A stretch of DNA of 64,000 bases from Streptomyces sp. S.PNR 29 (GTDB lineage Bacteria > Actinomycetota > Actinomycetes > Streptomycetales > Streptomycetaceae): positions 62,001 to 126,000 of the forward strand of contig NZ_JANUQM010000007.1 in NCBI RefSeq assembly GCF_030386795.1, read 5' to 3'. The translations under genes were made by a program, and so were the position numbers. Under the pieces are notes generated by a model that saw nothing but the letters and a program-made list of their open reading frames with translations, did not search any database and had not been told where the DNA came from. Positions 33,946 through 43,514 of this stretch are shown piece after piece. Position 1 is the stretch's first letter; the number at the start of each line of letters is the position of its first letter.

Positions 33946-35334
33946 ATGAACGCCAGTCCCCTCCCCTCCCGCCGTCTCTTCCTCGGCATGGCCGCGACCG
34001 TTCCGCTGGCCGCGACCGGCGCTCTGGCCCTCGGCGCCGGATCCGCCCACGCCGCCGACTCGGCGTACGTCATGTGCTACTTCACCGAGTCGCCGAACGG
34101 GCTGGGCACCGACTACGGCCTGCATCTCGCGGTCAGCACCGACGGCCTGGAGTGGATGCCCCTGAACCAGAACAACCCGGTGGTCACCCCGACCGGGGGC
34201 GCCGGGGGGCTGCGCGACCCGTTCGTCCTGCGCAAGCAGGACGGCAGCTTCGTCGTGCTGGCGACGGATCTGAAGGGCACCGACTGGACCCGGAACAGCG
34301 TCTACATCCACGTCTGGGACTCGGCCGACCTGCGTTCCTTCACCGGCTACCGGCTGCTGAAGCTGCACGACATGATCGGCACCCACAGCTGGGCGCCGGA
34401 GGCCTTCTGGGACGCCGGGCGCGGCAAGTACGGCATCCTCTACTCGTCGGTCAACAGCAGCGGCCACAACGTGATCATGGTGAGCTACACCACCGACTTC
34501 CGGACGACCGAGAGCCCCCAGGTGTTCTTCGACCCCGGCTACGACGTCATCGACGGCAACCTCACCGTCGGGGTGAACGGCGTCAACTACCTCTACTTCA
34601 AGAAGGACCAGACCCTGGTCGGCGCCAGATCCACCTCCCTGAACCCCGGCAGCTTCACACCCTTCAGCCAGCCTGCCGCGCACGGCGGCACGGAGGCCCC
34701 GACCGTGGTGAAGTCCCTGACGTCCGGCACCTGGTACCTGTGGGGCGACACCTACACCCCCAACGGCGTCTTCTACGCCTGGCAGAGCACCGACCTGTCG
34801 TCCGGCACCTGGACGGCGCTCGACCAGCGCCGCTACACCCAGCCGCTCAACTCCAAGCACTGCGGCATCCAGCCGATCACCGCCGCCCAGTACGACAACC
34901 TCGTCGCCAAGTGGGGTGCCCCCGCCTGGAACCGGCTCAAGTCCTACAACCATCCGGCCCGTTACGTCCGGCACAGCAACTACGCCGGCCGGATCGACGC
35001 GTACCCCTTCGACCCGTACACCGACTCCCAGTGGAAGCTGGTGCCGGGGCTCGCGGACTCCTCCGGCGTCTCCTTCCAGTCGGTCAACTTCCCGACCCGG
35101 TACCTGCGGCACTACAACTACGCGCTGCGGCTGGACGTCAACGACGGCACGTCGACGTTCGCCGCGGACGCGACCTTCTACCGGACCGCGGGGCTCGCCG
35201 ACTCCTCCTGGTCGTCGTTCCGCTCGTACAACAACCCGACCCGCTACATACGCCACTTCGACTTCGCCCTGCGCATCGACCCCGTCTCCACGGCCACCGA
35301 CCGCCAGGACGCGACCTTCCACGTCGGTTACTGA
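33946..35334 (+). CDS. Tat-exported GH43-like glycosidase with AbfB (CBM42) domain
   Basis: 462 residues. Twin-arginine signal (PSRRLFLGMAATVPLAATG), five-bladed propeller domain of GH43 type (about 38-325; GGLRDPFVLRKQDG, GTHSWAPEAFWD, VIDGNLTVG, GGTEAPTVVKS supply the acidic residues) and a C-terminal AbfB arabinose-binding beta-trefoil (about 330-460; three repeats of the RYxRHxNYxxRID type). It probably acts on arabinose-containing plant polysaccharides outside the cell. ATG 33946 follows TGGAGAG. Controlled by the promoter/palindrome at 33842-33870. Confidence 0.88.
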   Translation: MNASPLPSRRLFLGMAATVPLAATGALALGAGSAHAADSAYVMCYFTESPNGLGTDYGLHLAVSTDGLEWMPLNQNNPVVTPTGGAGGLRDPFVLRKQDGSFVVLATDLKGTDWTRNSVYIHVWDSADLRSFTGYRLLKLHDMIGTHSWAPEAFWDAGRGKYGILYSSVNSSGHNVIMVSYTTDFRTTESPQVFFDPGYDVIDGNLTVGVNGVNYLYFKKDQTLVGARSTSLNPGSFTPFSQPAAHGGTEAPTVVKSLTSGTWYLWGDTYTPNGVFYAWQSTDLSSGTWTALDQRRYTQPLNSKHCGIQPITAAQYDNLVAKWGAPAWNRLKSYNHPARYVRHSNYAGRIDAYPFDPYTDSQWKLVPGLADSSGVSFQSVNFPTRYLRHYNYALRLDVNDGTSTFAADATFYRTAGLADSSWSSFRSYNNPTRYIRHFDFALRIDPVSTATDRQDATFHVGY

Positions 35335-35341
35335 CGCCCGG

Positions 35342-36115
35342 TCAGCCCGCCCGGACGAGGAACCGCTGGTCGGCGGCTCCGGTGCAGCGTTCCTCGAGCA
35401 TGCCCTTGACCGGGCCGCCGGTCATGACCGTCAGGCACCCCTTGCCCTCCTCGGGGTGGTGCCACTGGATGCGGTACAGGCCCTCGCCGGCCGGTTCGAG
35501 ATAGGTGCGCGGCACGGTGGCCCGGGCGCAGCTCAGCTGCACGGCCACGGCACTGCCGTAGGCGCCGTCGCGGTCGCGTCCGTCGGTCAGGCAGAGCTCC
35601 GGGGTGCGGGCCGGGCGGATGGTGACCCAGCCGTCGGCGGGAGAGGCGGCGGGCGGTGCGCCGGGACCGCCGGGGAGGAGTACCCAGGCGGTCAGGGCGA
35701 GCAGCGGGACCGTGACGGCTGCGCCCATCGCGTACGCGCGGCCCCTGGTCCGGCGGGGCCGCGCGTCCGCGGGTTCGCCGGCCGGTGAGCCGATCTCGGG
35801 GTCGGGGCCGAGCACCAGGCCGGGCACGGCGGCGGCCCCCGCGGCGATCCGGTCCCTGGCGTCCAGCCAGGCGCCGAGCCGCTGCCCGTCCCCACAGGCG
35901 CGGACGAACGCGGCCAGCACCTCGGGCCGCGGCAGGTTCGTCCGCCGCAGGATGTCGGCCAGGGTGCTGCGCGCCAGCACGTCACCGTTGGCGGCGGCCC
36001 GCTCCTCCAGTTCGCGATAGGTCAGCCGCGCCCGCTCCTTCAGCTGCCGCATCGACGCGACGAACCCGGCAGCGTCTGTGGCGTCGTACGGCGACAGCTC
36101 CCCCATGTTCCCCAT
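35342..36115 (-). CDS. Membrane-anchored XRE-type HTH protein
   Basis: 257 residues. N-terminal HTH of the Streptomyces XRE type (AGFVASMRQLKERARLTYRELEERA, STLADILRRTNLPRPEVLAAFVRACG), Arg-rich segment, one transmembrane helix (about 128-147) and an extracytoplasmic C-terminal domain with ricin-like composition (two Cys pairs, ELCLTDG, YRIQWHH). Might sense something outside and act on DNA or simply be membrane-bound. ATG 36115, alternative ATG 36106. Convergent with the GH43 gene, 7 bp apart. Confidence 0.82.
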   Translation of the reverse strand: MGNMGELSPYDATDAAGFVASMRQLKERARLTYRELEERAAANGDVLARSTLADILRRTNLPRPEVLAAFVRACGDGQRLGAWLDARDRIAAGAAAVPGLVLGPDPEIGSPAGEPADARPRRTRGRAYAMGAAVTVPLLALTAWVLLPGGPGAPPAASPADGWVTIRPARTPELCLTDGRDRDGAYGSAVAVQLSCARATVPRTYLEPAGEGLYRIQWHHPEEGKGCLTVMTGGPVKGMLEERCTGAADQRFLVRAG

Positions 36116-36257
36116 GCGTCGTCATGCTGCTGCGGGCCCGACACCACGGTAAGGGGTCCTTTCACTGTGCCGTCCGGGTCGCGCCGGATGTACGGGCCCG
36201 CACGGGGGACGGGCCGGTACGTCCGGCGGCCACGAGGTGCCGCGGCCGGTCGCGGTC

Positions 36258-37217
36258 TCAGTCCAGGCCGGCCGACTTCAGCCAGGCCTTCGCGACGTCC
36301 AGCGGGTCCTTCTTCTCCAGCTGCACCTGGGCGTCCAGGTCCAGCAGCGTGGCCGTGTCGAGCTTGGCGGAGACGGCGTTCAGGGCGTCGACGCCCTTCT
36401 GGTCCAGGCCGCTCTTGTAGACCAGGGGCTGCACGTTCTGGAAGCCGAAGAGGTTCTTCGGGTCCTTGAGGACGACGAACTTCTCCTTGGTGATGGTCGG
36501 GTCGGTGGTGAAGATGTCCGCGGCCTGCACGGTGTTCTTCTTCAGCGCCTCCTGGGTGAGCGGTCCGCCCGCGTCCAGCGCCTTGAAGGACTTGAACTCC
36601 ACGCCGTACACCGACTTCAGACCCACCAGACCCTGGTGCCGGGTCTGGAACTCCGGCCCGCCGCCGATGACCAGGTCCTTGGCGATGTCCTTGAGGTCGC
36701 CGATGCTCGACTCGGAGGTGAGCTTGTACTTCTTCGCGGTGGCCGCGTTGACGGTGACCGAGTCCTTGTCCTCCGCGGACGACGGCTGAAGCAGCGTCAG
36801 CTTCGGGTCCAGCTTGCCCTTGAGGGCGGACGTGGTCTCCTCGACCGTCTTCGGCGTGGCCTTGGCGTCGAGGTAGGCCAGCAGCGCCCCGTTGTACTCC
36901 GGCAGCACGGTGACGGTGCCGTTCTTCATCAGGCCGTAGGTCGTCTCCCGGCTGCCGATGTTGTGCTTGTAGGTGACCTTGACGCCCTTGGCTCTGAGCG
37001 CCTCGCCGTAGATGTCGGCCAGCAGGGTGCTCTCGGCGAAGTTGTTGGAGCCGACGACCACGGTGCCGGCCTTCGCCTTCTCTCCGGCCAGCGGGTTGTC
37101 GGAGGTGTCGTCGGAGGAGGAGCAGCCCGCGAGCAGGGCCGCCGCGGCGGTGAGCGCGACAGCCGCCGCGCCGGTGTGCCTCGTCCTGGACCAGCTGCTC
37201 TTCGCGGTAGAAGTCAT
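36258..37217 (-). CDS. Osmoprotectant (glycine betaine/choline) ABC transporter substrate-binding lipoprotein
   Basis: 319 residues. Lipobox LLAGCSS, then an OpuAC/ProX-type two-lobe domain (GTVVVGSNNFAESTLLADIYGEALRAKG, HNIGSRETTYGLMKNGTVTVLPEYNGALLAYL, DIFTTDPTITKEKFVVLKDP). Last gene of a four-gene operon (ATPase, two permeases, binding protein), 78 bp after the second permease. Captures quaternary-ammonium osmoprotectants. ATG 37217 is used. Confidence 0.92.
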   Translation of the reverse strand: MTSTAKSSWSRTRHTGAAAVALTAAAALLAGCSSSDDTSDNPLAGEKAKAGTVVVGSNNFAESTLLADIYGEALRAKGVKVTYKHNIGSRETTYGLMKNGTVTVLPEYNGALLAYLDAKATPKTVEETTSALKGKLDPKLTLLQPSSAEDKDSVTVNAATAKKYKLTSESSIGDLKDIAKDLVIGGGPEFQTRHQGLVGLKSVYGVEFKSFKALDAGGPLTQEALKKNTVQAADIFTTDPTITKEKFVVLKDPKNLFGFQNVQPLVYKSGLDQKGVDALNAVSAKLDTATLLDLDAQVQLEKKDPLDVAKAWLKSAGLD

Positions 37218-37295
37218 CCACCGATCCAATCCAGCCGCTTCTCGGTCCGTCAACCACGGCCTGGTTACGGTTTCTTGCAGGAGTGCGCGTGGTCG

Positions 37296-37961
37296 TCAGC
37301 GCCTGCGCACCCCGGGGGACACCGCCAGCCGTCCCGCGGCCCAGAACACCGCGAGCGTGACCAGCGCCAGCACGGCCACCAGGGTGGCGCCGCCGACCAC
37401 CTTCTCGTAGTCACGCTGGTAGAGCCCGTCCACGATGTACCGGCCGAGGCCGCCGAGGCTGACGTACGCCGCGATGGTGGCCGTCGAGACGATCTGGATG
37501 GCCGCCGAGCGCAGACCGCTGAGGATCAGCGGCAGGGCGACCGGCAGTTCGACCTGGAACAGGATCCGCGTCTCGCGCATGCCCATGCCCCGGGCGGCGT
37601 CCACCGGGGAGGGGTCGACGGAGCGCACCGCCTCATAGGTGGTCACCAGGATCGGCGGGACGGCGAGGACGACCAGCGGGATCATCACCGGCAGCAGGGT
37701 GAAGCCCATCAGGATCACGATCAGCACCAGCAGACCGAAGCTGGGCAGTGCGCGGGCCGCGGTGGCGATGAAGGCGAGCGCGTTGCCGCCCCGCCCGGTG
37801 TGCCCGGTGATCAGGCCGACGGGCAGGCCGATCGCGGCGGCGAGGGCCAGCGCCAGAGTTGAGTACTGGACGTGTTCCAGCAGGCGCTGGGGGATGCCGT
37901 CGTAGCCGTGCCAGTGGGCGCCGTCGCTGAAGAAGGCGTTCACGAAGTTCAGTACGTTCAC
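37296..37961 (-). CDS. Osmoprotectant ABC transporter permease 2
   Basis: 221 residues with five hydrophobic helices and the permease coupling motif EAVRSVDPSPVDAARGMGM. GTG 37961 is used (GGAGGAGG upstream) and overlaps the stop of the preceding permease (GTGA). OpuCB/OpuCD type. Confidence 0.92.
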   Translation of the reverse strand: MNVLNFVNAFFSDGAHWHGYDGIPQRLLEHVQYSTLALALAAAIGLPVGLITGHTGRGGNALAFIATAARALPSFGLLVLIVILMGFTLLPVMIPLVVLAVPPILVTTYEAVRSVDPSPVDAARGMGMRETRILFQVELPVALPLILSGLRSAAIQIVSTATIAAYVSLGGLGRYIVDGLYQRDYEKVVGGATLVAVLALVTLAVFWAAGRLAVSPGVRRR

Positions 37962-38674
37962 CCGATCACCTCCTCCGGTTCGGGCATGTCCTGCCGCGCG
38001 GCGGGCTTCGGGCGGGTGCGCGTACCGCGTGGCATCCACGGCGTCAGCAGGACGCGGACCAGGACCAGTGCGGCGTCGCACAGGATGGCCAGGACGGCCG
38101 TCGTGATCACGGAGTTGACGGCCAGCTCGGGCCGGTCGTACTTCTGGGCGGCCGCCAGCAGGTTGCCGAGGGCGCCCTGGTTGCCGATGAGGGCGCCGAC
38201 GCTGACCAGTGAGATGCTCGACGCGGTGGCCACCCGGAGCCCGGCGACGATCGCGGGCACGGCGATCGGCAACTGCACCTGCGCGTACCGCCGTACCGGC
38301 CCGAAGCCCATGGCCTGGGCCGCGGCCAGCGTCTCCTGCGGCACCGAGCGGACGCCGTCGACGATCGCCGGAACCAGCACCACCAGGCTGTACACGGCCA
38401 GGGGGATCATAACGGTGAGCTCGGTCTGGCCGGTGTAGTCGATGAGGACGACGAAGAAGGCCAGCGACGGGATGGCGTACAGCACGGTCGTCGCACCGAG
38501 CACGGGCGGGTACAGCCAGCGGAAGCGCACGCACAGCTGGGCGAGCGGCAGCGCGAGCAGCAGGCCGGCCAGGACCGGCAGCAGGGCCTCGCGCAGATGC
38601 AGCCCGATCAGGCCGGTGTAGCTGTGCTGGAGGTCGCTCGGGATGTCGAAGAAGTCGTGGAAGAAACCGTTCAT
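37958..38674 (-). CDS. Osmoprotectant ABC transporter permease 1
   Basis: 238 residues, five to six helices, coupling motif DGVRSVPQETLAAAQAMGFGPVRRY. Overlaps the ATPase gene upstream by ATGA and the second permease downstream by GTGA, so stoichiometric co-translation is expected. Confidence 0.92.
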   Translation of the reverse strand: MNGFFHDFFDIPSDLQHSYTGLIGLHLREALLPVLAGLLLALPLAQLCVRFRWLYPPVLGATTVLYAIPSLAFFVVLIDYTGQTELTVMIPLAVYSLVVLVPAIVDGVRSVPQETLAAAQAMGFGPVRRYAQVQLPIAVPAIVAGLRVATASSISLVSVGALIGNQGALGNLLAAAQKYDRPELAVNSVITTAVLAILCDAALVLVRVLLTPWMPRGTRTRPKPAARQDMPEPEEVIG

Positions 38675-39792
38675 CCGGCGACCTCGGCCTCCGTGCGTCC
38701 CGCGGCGTGGGCGCTGCGGATCGCCTCGCCGATGACCTGCTGCGAGACGACACCGGTCACCCGGCCGTCGGTGTCCACGGCGACGGCCCAGCCGGTGGGA
38801 GACAGCACGGCGCCGTCGAGTGCGGCCCGCAGCGAGTCGGTGCCGGGCACGAACGGGCGCCCGTAGGAGAGCAGTCGCTCGGTCCTGATGTCTCCGGCGG
38901 TCAGGTCCCGCGGTTCGCTCCAGCCGAGGGGTCTGCCGTCCGCGTCGGTGACCAGGAGGTAGGGGACGTCGGGCACGGCGAGTTGCTCGGCGGTGGCGTC
39001 GACGGTGACGACCGGATCCGTCGTCAGGTCCAGGCCGGCGGAGGGGAAGAAGGACAGCCGCCGGATGCCGCGGTCGGCGCCGAGGAAGTCCTCGACGAAG
39101 GCGTCCGCCGGGTCGGACAGCAGCTCGGCGGGCGGCGCGAACTGGGCGAGCCGACCGCCGGTGCGCATCACGGCGACCATCGTGCCGAGCTTGATGGCCT
39201 CGTCGATGTCGTGCGTGACGAACACGATGGTCTTGCCCAACTCGTCCTGGATGCGGAGGAGTTCGTCCTGCAGGCCCTTGCGCACCACGGGGTCGACGGC
39301 GGAGAAGGGCTCGTCCATGAGCAGCACCGGCGGATCCGCGGCGAGCGCCCGCGCCACGCCGACGCGCTGCTGCTGGCCACCGGACAGCTGGTAGGGGTAG
39401 CGCTTGGCGAGCGAGGCGTCGAGCCCCACCCGCTCCATGAGCTCCGCCGCCCGGTCCCGGGCCCGCTGCTTGCCCCAGCCGAGCATGCGGGGCACGGTGG
39501 CGATGTTGTCGACGATCGTGCGGTGCTGGAAGAGGCCGGCGTTCTGGATGACGTACCCCATGGACCGGCGCAGCGTGTGGACCGGTCGGCGCTGTATGTC
39601 CTCGCCGTCGAGGAGGATGGTGCCCTCGCTCGGCTCGACCATCCTGTTGATCATGCGCAGGGTCGTCGTCTTTCCGCAGCCCGACGGCCCGACGAGGACG
39701 GTGATCGAGCGGTCGGGTATCTCCAGCGAGAGCCGGTCGACGGCGACCGTGCCGTCCGGGTACCGCTTGGTGACTGATTCGATCCGTATCAA
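38671..39792 (-). CDS. Osmoprotectant ABC transporter ATP-binding protein with CBS domains
   Basis: 373 residues. Walker A GPSGCGKTT, Q-loop, signature LSGGQQQR, Walker B VLLMDEPFSAVD, H-loop VTHD; the C-terminal 110 residues hold CBS-like repeats (LLVTDADGRPLGW, VAVDTDGRVTGVV), which in OpuA-type importers sense ionic strength. TTG 39792 fits the family N-terminus (MIRIESVTKRYPDGT) with GAAGGG upstream; GTG 39804 is possible. First gene of the operon. Confidence 0.92.
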   Translation of the reverse strand: MIRIESVTKRYPDGTVAVDRLSLEIPDRSITVLVGPSGCGKTTTLRMINRMVEPSEGTILLDGEDIQRRPVHTLRRSMGYVIQNAGLFQHRTIVDNIATVPRMLGWGKQRARDRAAELMERVGLDASLAKRYPYQLSGGQQQRVGVARALAADPPVLLMDEPFSAVDPVVRKGLQDELLRIQDELGKTIVFVTHDIDEAIKLGTMVAVMRTGGRLAQFAPPAELLSDPADAFVEDFLGADRGIRRLSFFPSAGLDLTTDPVVTVDATAEQLAVPDVPYLLVTDADGRPLGWSEPRDLTAGDIRTERLLSYGRPFVPGTDSLRAALDGAVLSPTGWAVAVDTDGRVTGVVSQQVIGEAIRSAHAAGRTEAEVAG

Positions 39793-39965
39793 GACGCCGA
39801 ACACCCTTCGGGTTGGCGGAAGCTTTCGGCCAGGGCCGCGCGGGCCGTTGCGGGGAGAGTCTAGACCTCTTGTGTTGCGGGGATTTTGACGGCCGAAGGG
39901 CTCGTTCACCGGATCAGAAGCCCAGGGCGGCGGAGAGAATGACGGCGCCCCACCGCTCACCCGTC

Positions 39966-40007
39966 TGCAGGAATCTGCAGGAATCTTTGCAGGAATCTGC
40001 AGGAAAG
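39966..40007 (+). repeat. Four copies of a decamer directly before a start codon
   Basis: TGCAGGAATC at 39966, 39976 and 39988, and TGCAGGAAAG at 39998, with a 2-bp insertion after the second. The last copy merges with the AAAGAGG ribosome binding site of the next gene. Confidence 0.85.
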
Positions 40008-40015
40008 AGGTCGTC

Positions 40016-40876
40016 ATGGCCCGTCGCTCCGAGCCGTCGCCGCCGCCTTTGATGCCGTCGCTCACGCTCCGCGGGCGGGGCGAGAGCCTGTGGCTCGACG
40101 CCGGGGCCGTATGGCTGCACCGGCGGGGAGTGCGTCGGCGGATAGCGATCGCGGCCGTCGAAGAGGCCCGGGTGGCGGGTCGCGGCGGCCGATCGGTCGA
40201 GGTGGCGCTGTGGGGAGCTGACGGTGTGCCGGGTCCGGTGTTCGTGGTGGAGGGCCGGGATGCCGCAGCGGCGTCCCGGCTCGTCGAGGTGATCAACCGG
40301 GCACGACCGGAGACGGGACCACCGCAGGGCGGCGCGCCCCTGGTCGACGTGCTGCCGACGGGCGGCTCGGAGGCCGGCCGGCGCAGGAAGCGGCGCACAC
40401 GCATCGAGGTTCTCGGCGTGCTGGCGGTCTACGTCGCGGGTATGGCCGGGCTGGCCCTGACAGGTCATATGGGCCGGGCGATCATGTGGGCGGCCGGGGT
40501 GGGGCCGCTCGCCCTCGGCCTGCTTCTGGTCGGTATGGGGGCTGTGGCGGCTCGCCGGCGGTGGGTGCTGAGGAAGCGGGGGATCGCGGTCGTGGCACGG
40601 TTCGCCCACGGCGGTGGTCAGAAGAAGTACTTCCAGTACTCCGACCTGGAGGGCGGCACGCACAAGATCCTGGCCGACTACGCGGCGCCGGGGATCGGCG
40701 GTGACCCACAGCGCATCGAGGTCGTCTACGACCCGGAAGACCCGGACCAGGCCGTCTGCACACTGGCGGCGCGGACGCTGGTCTGGAGGACGGCCGGCAT
40801 CGTCGTCTTCGGGGTGCCGATCCTGCTGCTCGGGCTGGTCATGACCGTCGGCCAGGTGGTGAGCCTGTTCTTCTGA
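40016..40876 (+). CDS. DUF3592-type membrane protein
   Basis: 286 residues. Cytoplasmic N-terminal PH-like part (1-125), two central helices (about 130-180), a DUF3592 segment (VLRKRGIAVVARFAHGGGQKKYFQYSDLEGGTHKILADY, cited as VARFAHGGGQKKYFQY; VVYDPEDPDQAV) and a C-terminal helix (LVWRTAGIVVFGVPILLLGLVM). Function unknown. Start and ribosome binding site lie in a decamer repeat. Confidence 0.82.
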   Translation: MARRSEPSPPPLMPSLTLRGRGESLWLDAGAVWLHRRGVRRRIAIAAVEEARVAGRGGRSVEVALWGADGVPGPVFVVEGRDAAAASRLVEVINRARPETGPPQGGAPLVDVLPTGGSEAGRRRKRRTRIEVLGVLAVYVAGMAGLALTGHMGRAIMWAAGVGPLALGLLLVGMGAVAARRRWVLRKRGIAVVARFAHGGGQKKYFQYSDLEGGTHKILADYAAPGIGGDPQRIEVVYDPEDPDQAVCTLAARTLVWRTAGIVVFGVPILLLGLVMTVGQVVSLFF

Positions 40877-40933
40877 CGGCCTGGTGCGAAAAACGCTTGG
40901 CCCCGGATCGGCACGGTCGGCCACAGTGGCGGT

Positions 40934-42103
40934 ATGAGCGTCTCCGGCGACGGGTTCCTGCCCGGTATCGAGTTGTCCAGGGTCCTGTACGAGGAGGCGG
41001 TCCGGCCGATCCTTCGTGAGCACTTCGCGGGGTTGCGGTACACGGCCGCCCGGGTGGGAAGCGGCTCCGAGGTGCTCGGCTTCGACACGGCACGGTCCGC
41101 CGATCACGAGTGGGGGCCGAGGCTGCAGCTCTTCCTCACGCCCGATGACCATGCCCGGCACGGCGAGGACATCCGCCGGAGCCTGGCGCAGCGGCTGCCG
41201 AAGCAGGTCCGTGGCTGGCCCACCCACTTCCGGGAGAGCGACGATCCGCTGGACGCGTCCGGTGTGATGGAGCGGACGGACGGCCCGGTCGACCACCGCG
41301 TCGACGTGCTGGAGCCGGCCGGATGGCTGCACCGGCAGCTGGGCCTGCGTGCGGCCACCGCCCGGCCCACGGTGCGGGAGTGGCTGGCCATGCCGCAGCA
41401 ACGGCTCGCCGAGACCACGGGTGGTGCCGTCTTCCACGACGGGCTCGGCACGCTGACCGAGGTGCGGCGCGGGCTGGAGTGGTATCCGGAGCAGGTGTGG
41501 CGGTATCTGCTGGCCTGCCAGTGGCAGCGGATCTCGCAGGAGGAGGCGTTCGTCGGCCGGTGCGCGGAAGTCGGTGACGACATCGGCTCGGCGGTGGTGG
41601 CCGCCCGTCTGGTGCGGGACCTGATGCGGCTGTGCCTGCTGCTGGAGCGCCGGTACGCCCCGTACAGCAAGTGGCTCGGCAGTGCCTTCGCCCGGCTGCC
41701 GGCGGCCGGGGCGCTCGCTCCTTCGCTGCGCGGGGCCCTGGCCGCGACGGACCACGCGGCCCGGGAACGGCATCTCGGCGACGCCTACGAGGCCGTCGCC
41801 CGGCTGCAGAACGCCTCGGGGCTCATCGACCCGGTGGACCCGAAGCGCCGGCCCTACCACTCACGCCCCTTCCTGGTCCTGCGCGCCGAGCGCTTCGCCC
41901 ACGCGCTGGCCCGGACCGTCGTGGAACCGGAACTGCGCCGGCTGCCGCTGGTGGGAGGCGTGGACCAGTGGGCGGACAACACCGACGTCCTCAGCCGGCC
42001 CGTCGACTGTCACGCGGCGACGGACGCATTGACCGGCGGCTGCGCGTGCGCCCCGCAGGGGCCGGTCAGCTCTCCCGCCCCCCGAGGGGCAGCGTCACCG
42101 TGA
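40934..42103 (+). CDS. DUF4037 nucleotidyltransferase-like protein
   Basis: 389 residues. The N-terminal part has a nucleotidyltransferase-type motif (ARVGSGSEVLGFDTARSADHEWGPRLQLFL, cited as VGSGSEVLGFD and SADHEWGPR), with the acidic pair after the GS loop; the rest is the helical DUF4037 domain (PEQVWRYLLACQWQRISQEEAFVGR). Related proteins are annotated as aminoglycoside-type nucleotidyltransferases but substrates are unknown. Overlaps the convergent histidine kinase by 38 bp. Confidence 0.85.
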   Translation: MSVSGDGFLPGIELSRVLYEEAVRPILREHFAGLRYTAARVGSGSEVLGFDTARSADHEWGPRLQLFLTPDDHARHGEDIRRSLAQRLPKQVRGWPTHFRESDDPLDASGVMERTDGPVDHRVDVLEPAGWLHRQLGLRAATARPTVREWLAMPQQRLAETTGGAVFHDGLGTLTEVRRGLEWYPEQVWRYLLACQWQRISQEEAFVGRCAEVGDDIGSAVVAARLVRDLMRLCLLLERRYAPYSKWLGSAFARLPAAGALAPSLRGALAATDHAARERHLGDAYEAVARLQNASGLIDPVDPKRRPYHSRPFLVLRAERFAHALARTVVEPELRRLPLVGGVDQWADNTDVLSRPVDCHAATDALTGGCACAPQGPVSSPAPRGAASP

Positions 42104-43514
42104 AGACCGTCGCCCCCGGCTCGCTGGCCAGGTCGATCCGGCCGCCGTGCGCGCGCACGAGGTCGTTCGCCACCGACAGGCCGAGCCCGCTGCCGCCGCG
42201 GTCGCGGCTGCGGGCCTTGTCGACGCGGTAGAAGCGGTCGAAGACCCGCTCCCGGTCGGCGGGCGGGACACCGGGGCCCGCGTCGGCGACCCGGACCTGG
42301 GCCGTGCCGGACGTGACATGGACCGTCATCGCGACGTGGGTGCCGGGCGGGGTGTGCACGGCCGCGTTGGTCAGGAGGTTGTCCAGCACCTGCCGGATGC
42401 GTTGCGGGTCCAGGCGCAGCTTCACGGCCTCGGGACCGGCCGTCACCGTCAGCGGGTGGTCCGGGCGGGCGGCCCGGAAGGCGTCGGCGGCCTGCTGCAC
42501 GAGGCCCACCAGGTCCGCGTCCTCCGGGCGCAGCGGTGCCTCCACCTCGGCGGCGTCGAGGCGGGCGAGCAGCAGCAGGTCGTCCAGGAGGGCCCCCATC
42601 CGGGCGGCCTCGGCACGCAGCCGCGCCAGGTGCCTGTCCCGTTCCTCGGGGGCGTTGGCGGCCGCGTACTGGAACAGGTCGGCGTAGCCCCGCACCGACA
42701 TCAGCGGGGTGCGCAGTTCATGGGAGGCGTCCGCGACGAACCTGCGGAGCCGCTGCTCGGCCTCCGCGCGCACCGCGAGCGAGTCGTCGATGTGCTCCAG
42801 CATCCTGTTGAACGCCGTGCGGAGTTCCTCCACCTCCGGGCCGCCGTCCCGGCCGTCGGCCCGCAGCGGCAGCCGCGCCTCCGACTCGGTCAGGTCGTGC
42901 GAGGCGATGCCGTGCGCGGTGTGCGCCATGTCGTTCAGCGGTTTCAGTCCGCGCTGCAGCATCCTGCGGCCGAAGATCACCAGGGCCAGCAGCGCGAGGA
43001 CGAAGGTCACGACCTGGATCGTGATCAGCTGGCTGACGGTGTCCCCGATGTCCTCCATGGGGGCGGCGCTCACCAGGACCACCCCGGGCTCGACCTCGCA
43101 GGCCCGCAGCCTGTACAGGCCCGCGCCCCTGAGGTGCTCGGTGCGCAGCAGCTCCGAGTGCGCGGCGGTCTGCGCCCGGGCCAGGGCGGTGAAGTCGTCG
43201 ACGTCCTTCGGCAGGTCGGCGGGGTCCTCGGGTCTGCGCAGCCGGGGCGTGCCGTCCGAGACGTCGTACACGGCGTAGAACCAGCTGTAGTACTTCTTCC
43301 CGGAGAGCGTGCCGTAGTCCGCGATGCTCTTGGACTGTGCGATCTGGGCCTGGGCCAGCTGCGTGTCGAGCTGGGCCGACAGGTAGTCCCGCATGTACGT
43401 CGTCAGGGCCGTGCCGACGACGGCGAACACGACCAGCGCGAGGGCGCCCAGGCCCAGTGCCAGCCGGGTGCCCAGGCGCATGCCGCGGTAGCTCCGCCTG
43501 AGCCGGCCGATCAC
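42066..43514 (-). CDS. Sensor histidine kinase
   Basis: 482 residues: two transmembrane helices (about 20-40 and 165-190) around an extracytoplasmic sensor domain, HAMP, H-box ASHELRTPL, N-box LLTNAAVHTP, G1/G2 ADAGPGVPP and GGSGLGLSV. GTG 43514 overlaps the stop of the response regulator (GTGA). It phosphorylates the OmpR-type partner upstream; the signal may relate to the membrane oxidoreductase cluster that is divergent from the pair. Confidence 0.93.
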   Translation of the reverse strand: MIGRLRRSYRGMRLGTRLALGLGALALVVFAVVGTALTTYMRDYLSAQLDTQLAQAQIAQSKSIADYGTLSGKKYYSWFYAVYDVSDGTPRLRRPEDPADLPKDVDDFTALARAQTAAHSELLRTEHLRGAGLYRLRACEVEPGVVLVSAAPMEDIGDTVSQLITIQVVTFVLALLALVIFGRRMLQRGLKPLNDMAHTAHGIASHDLTESEARLPLRADGRDGGPEVEELRTAFNRMLEHIDDSLAVRAEAEQRLRRFVADASHELRTPLMSVRGYADLFQYAAANAPEERDRHLARLRAEAARMGALLDDLLLLARLDAAEVEAPLRPEDADLVGLVQQAADAFRAARPDHPLTVTAGPEAVKLRLDPQRIRQVLDNLLTNAAVHTPPGTHVAMTVHVTSGTAQVRVADAGPGVPPADRERVFDRFYRVDKARSRDRGGSGLGLSVANDLVRAHGGRIDLASEPGATVFTVTLPLGGRES

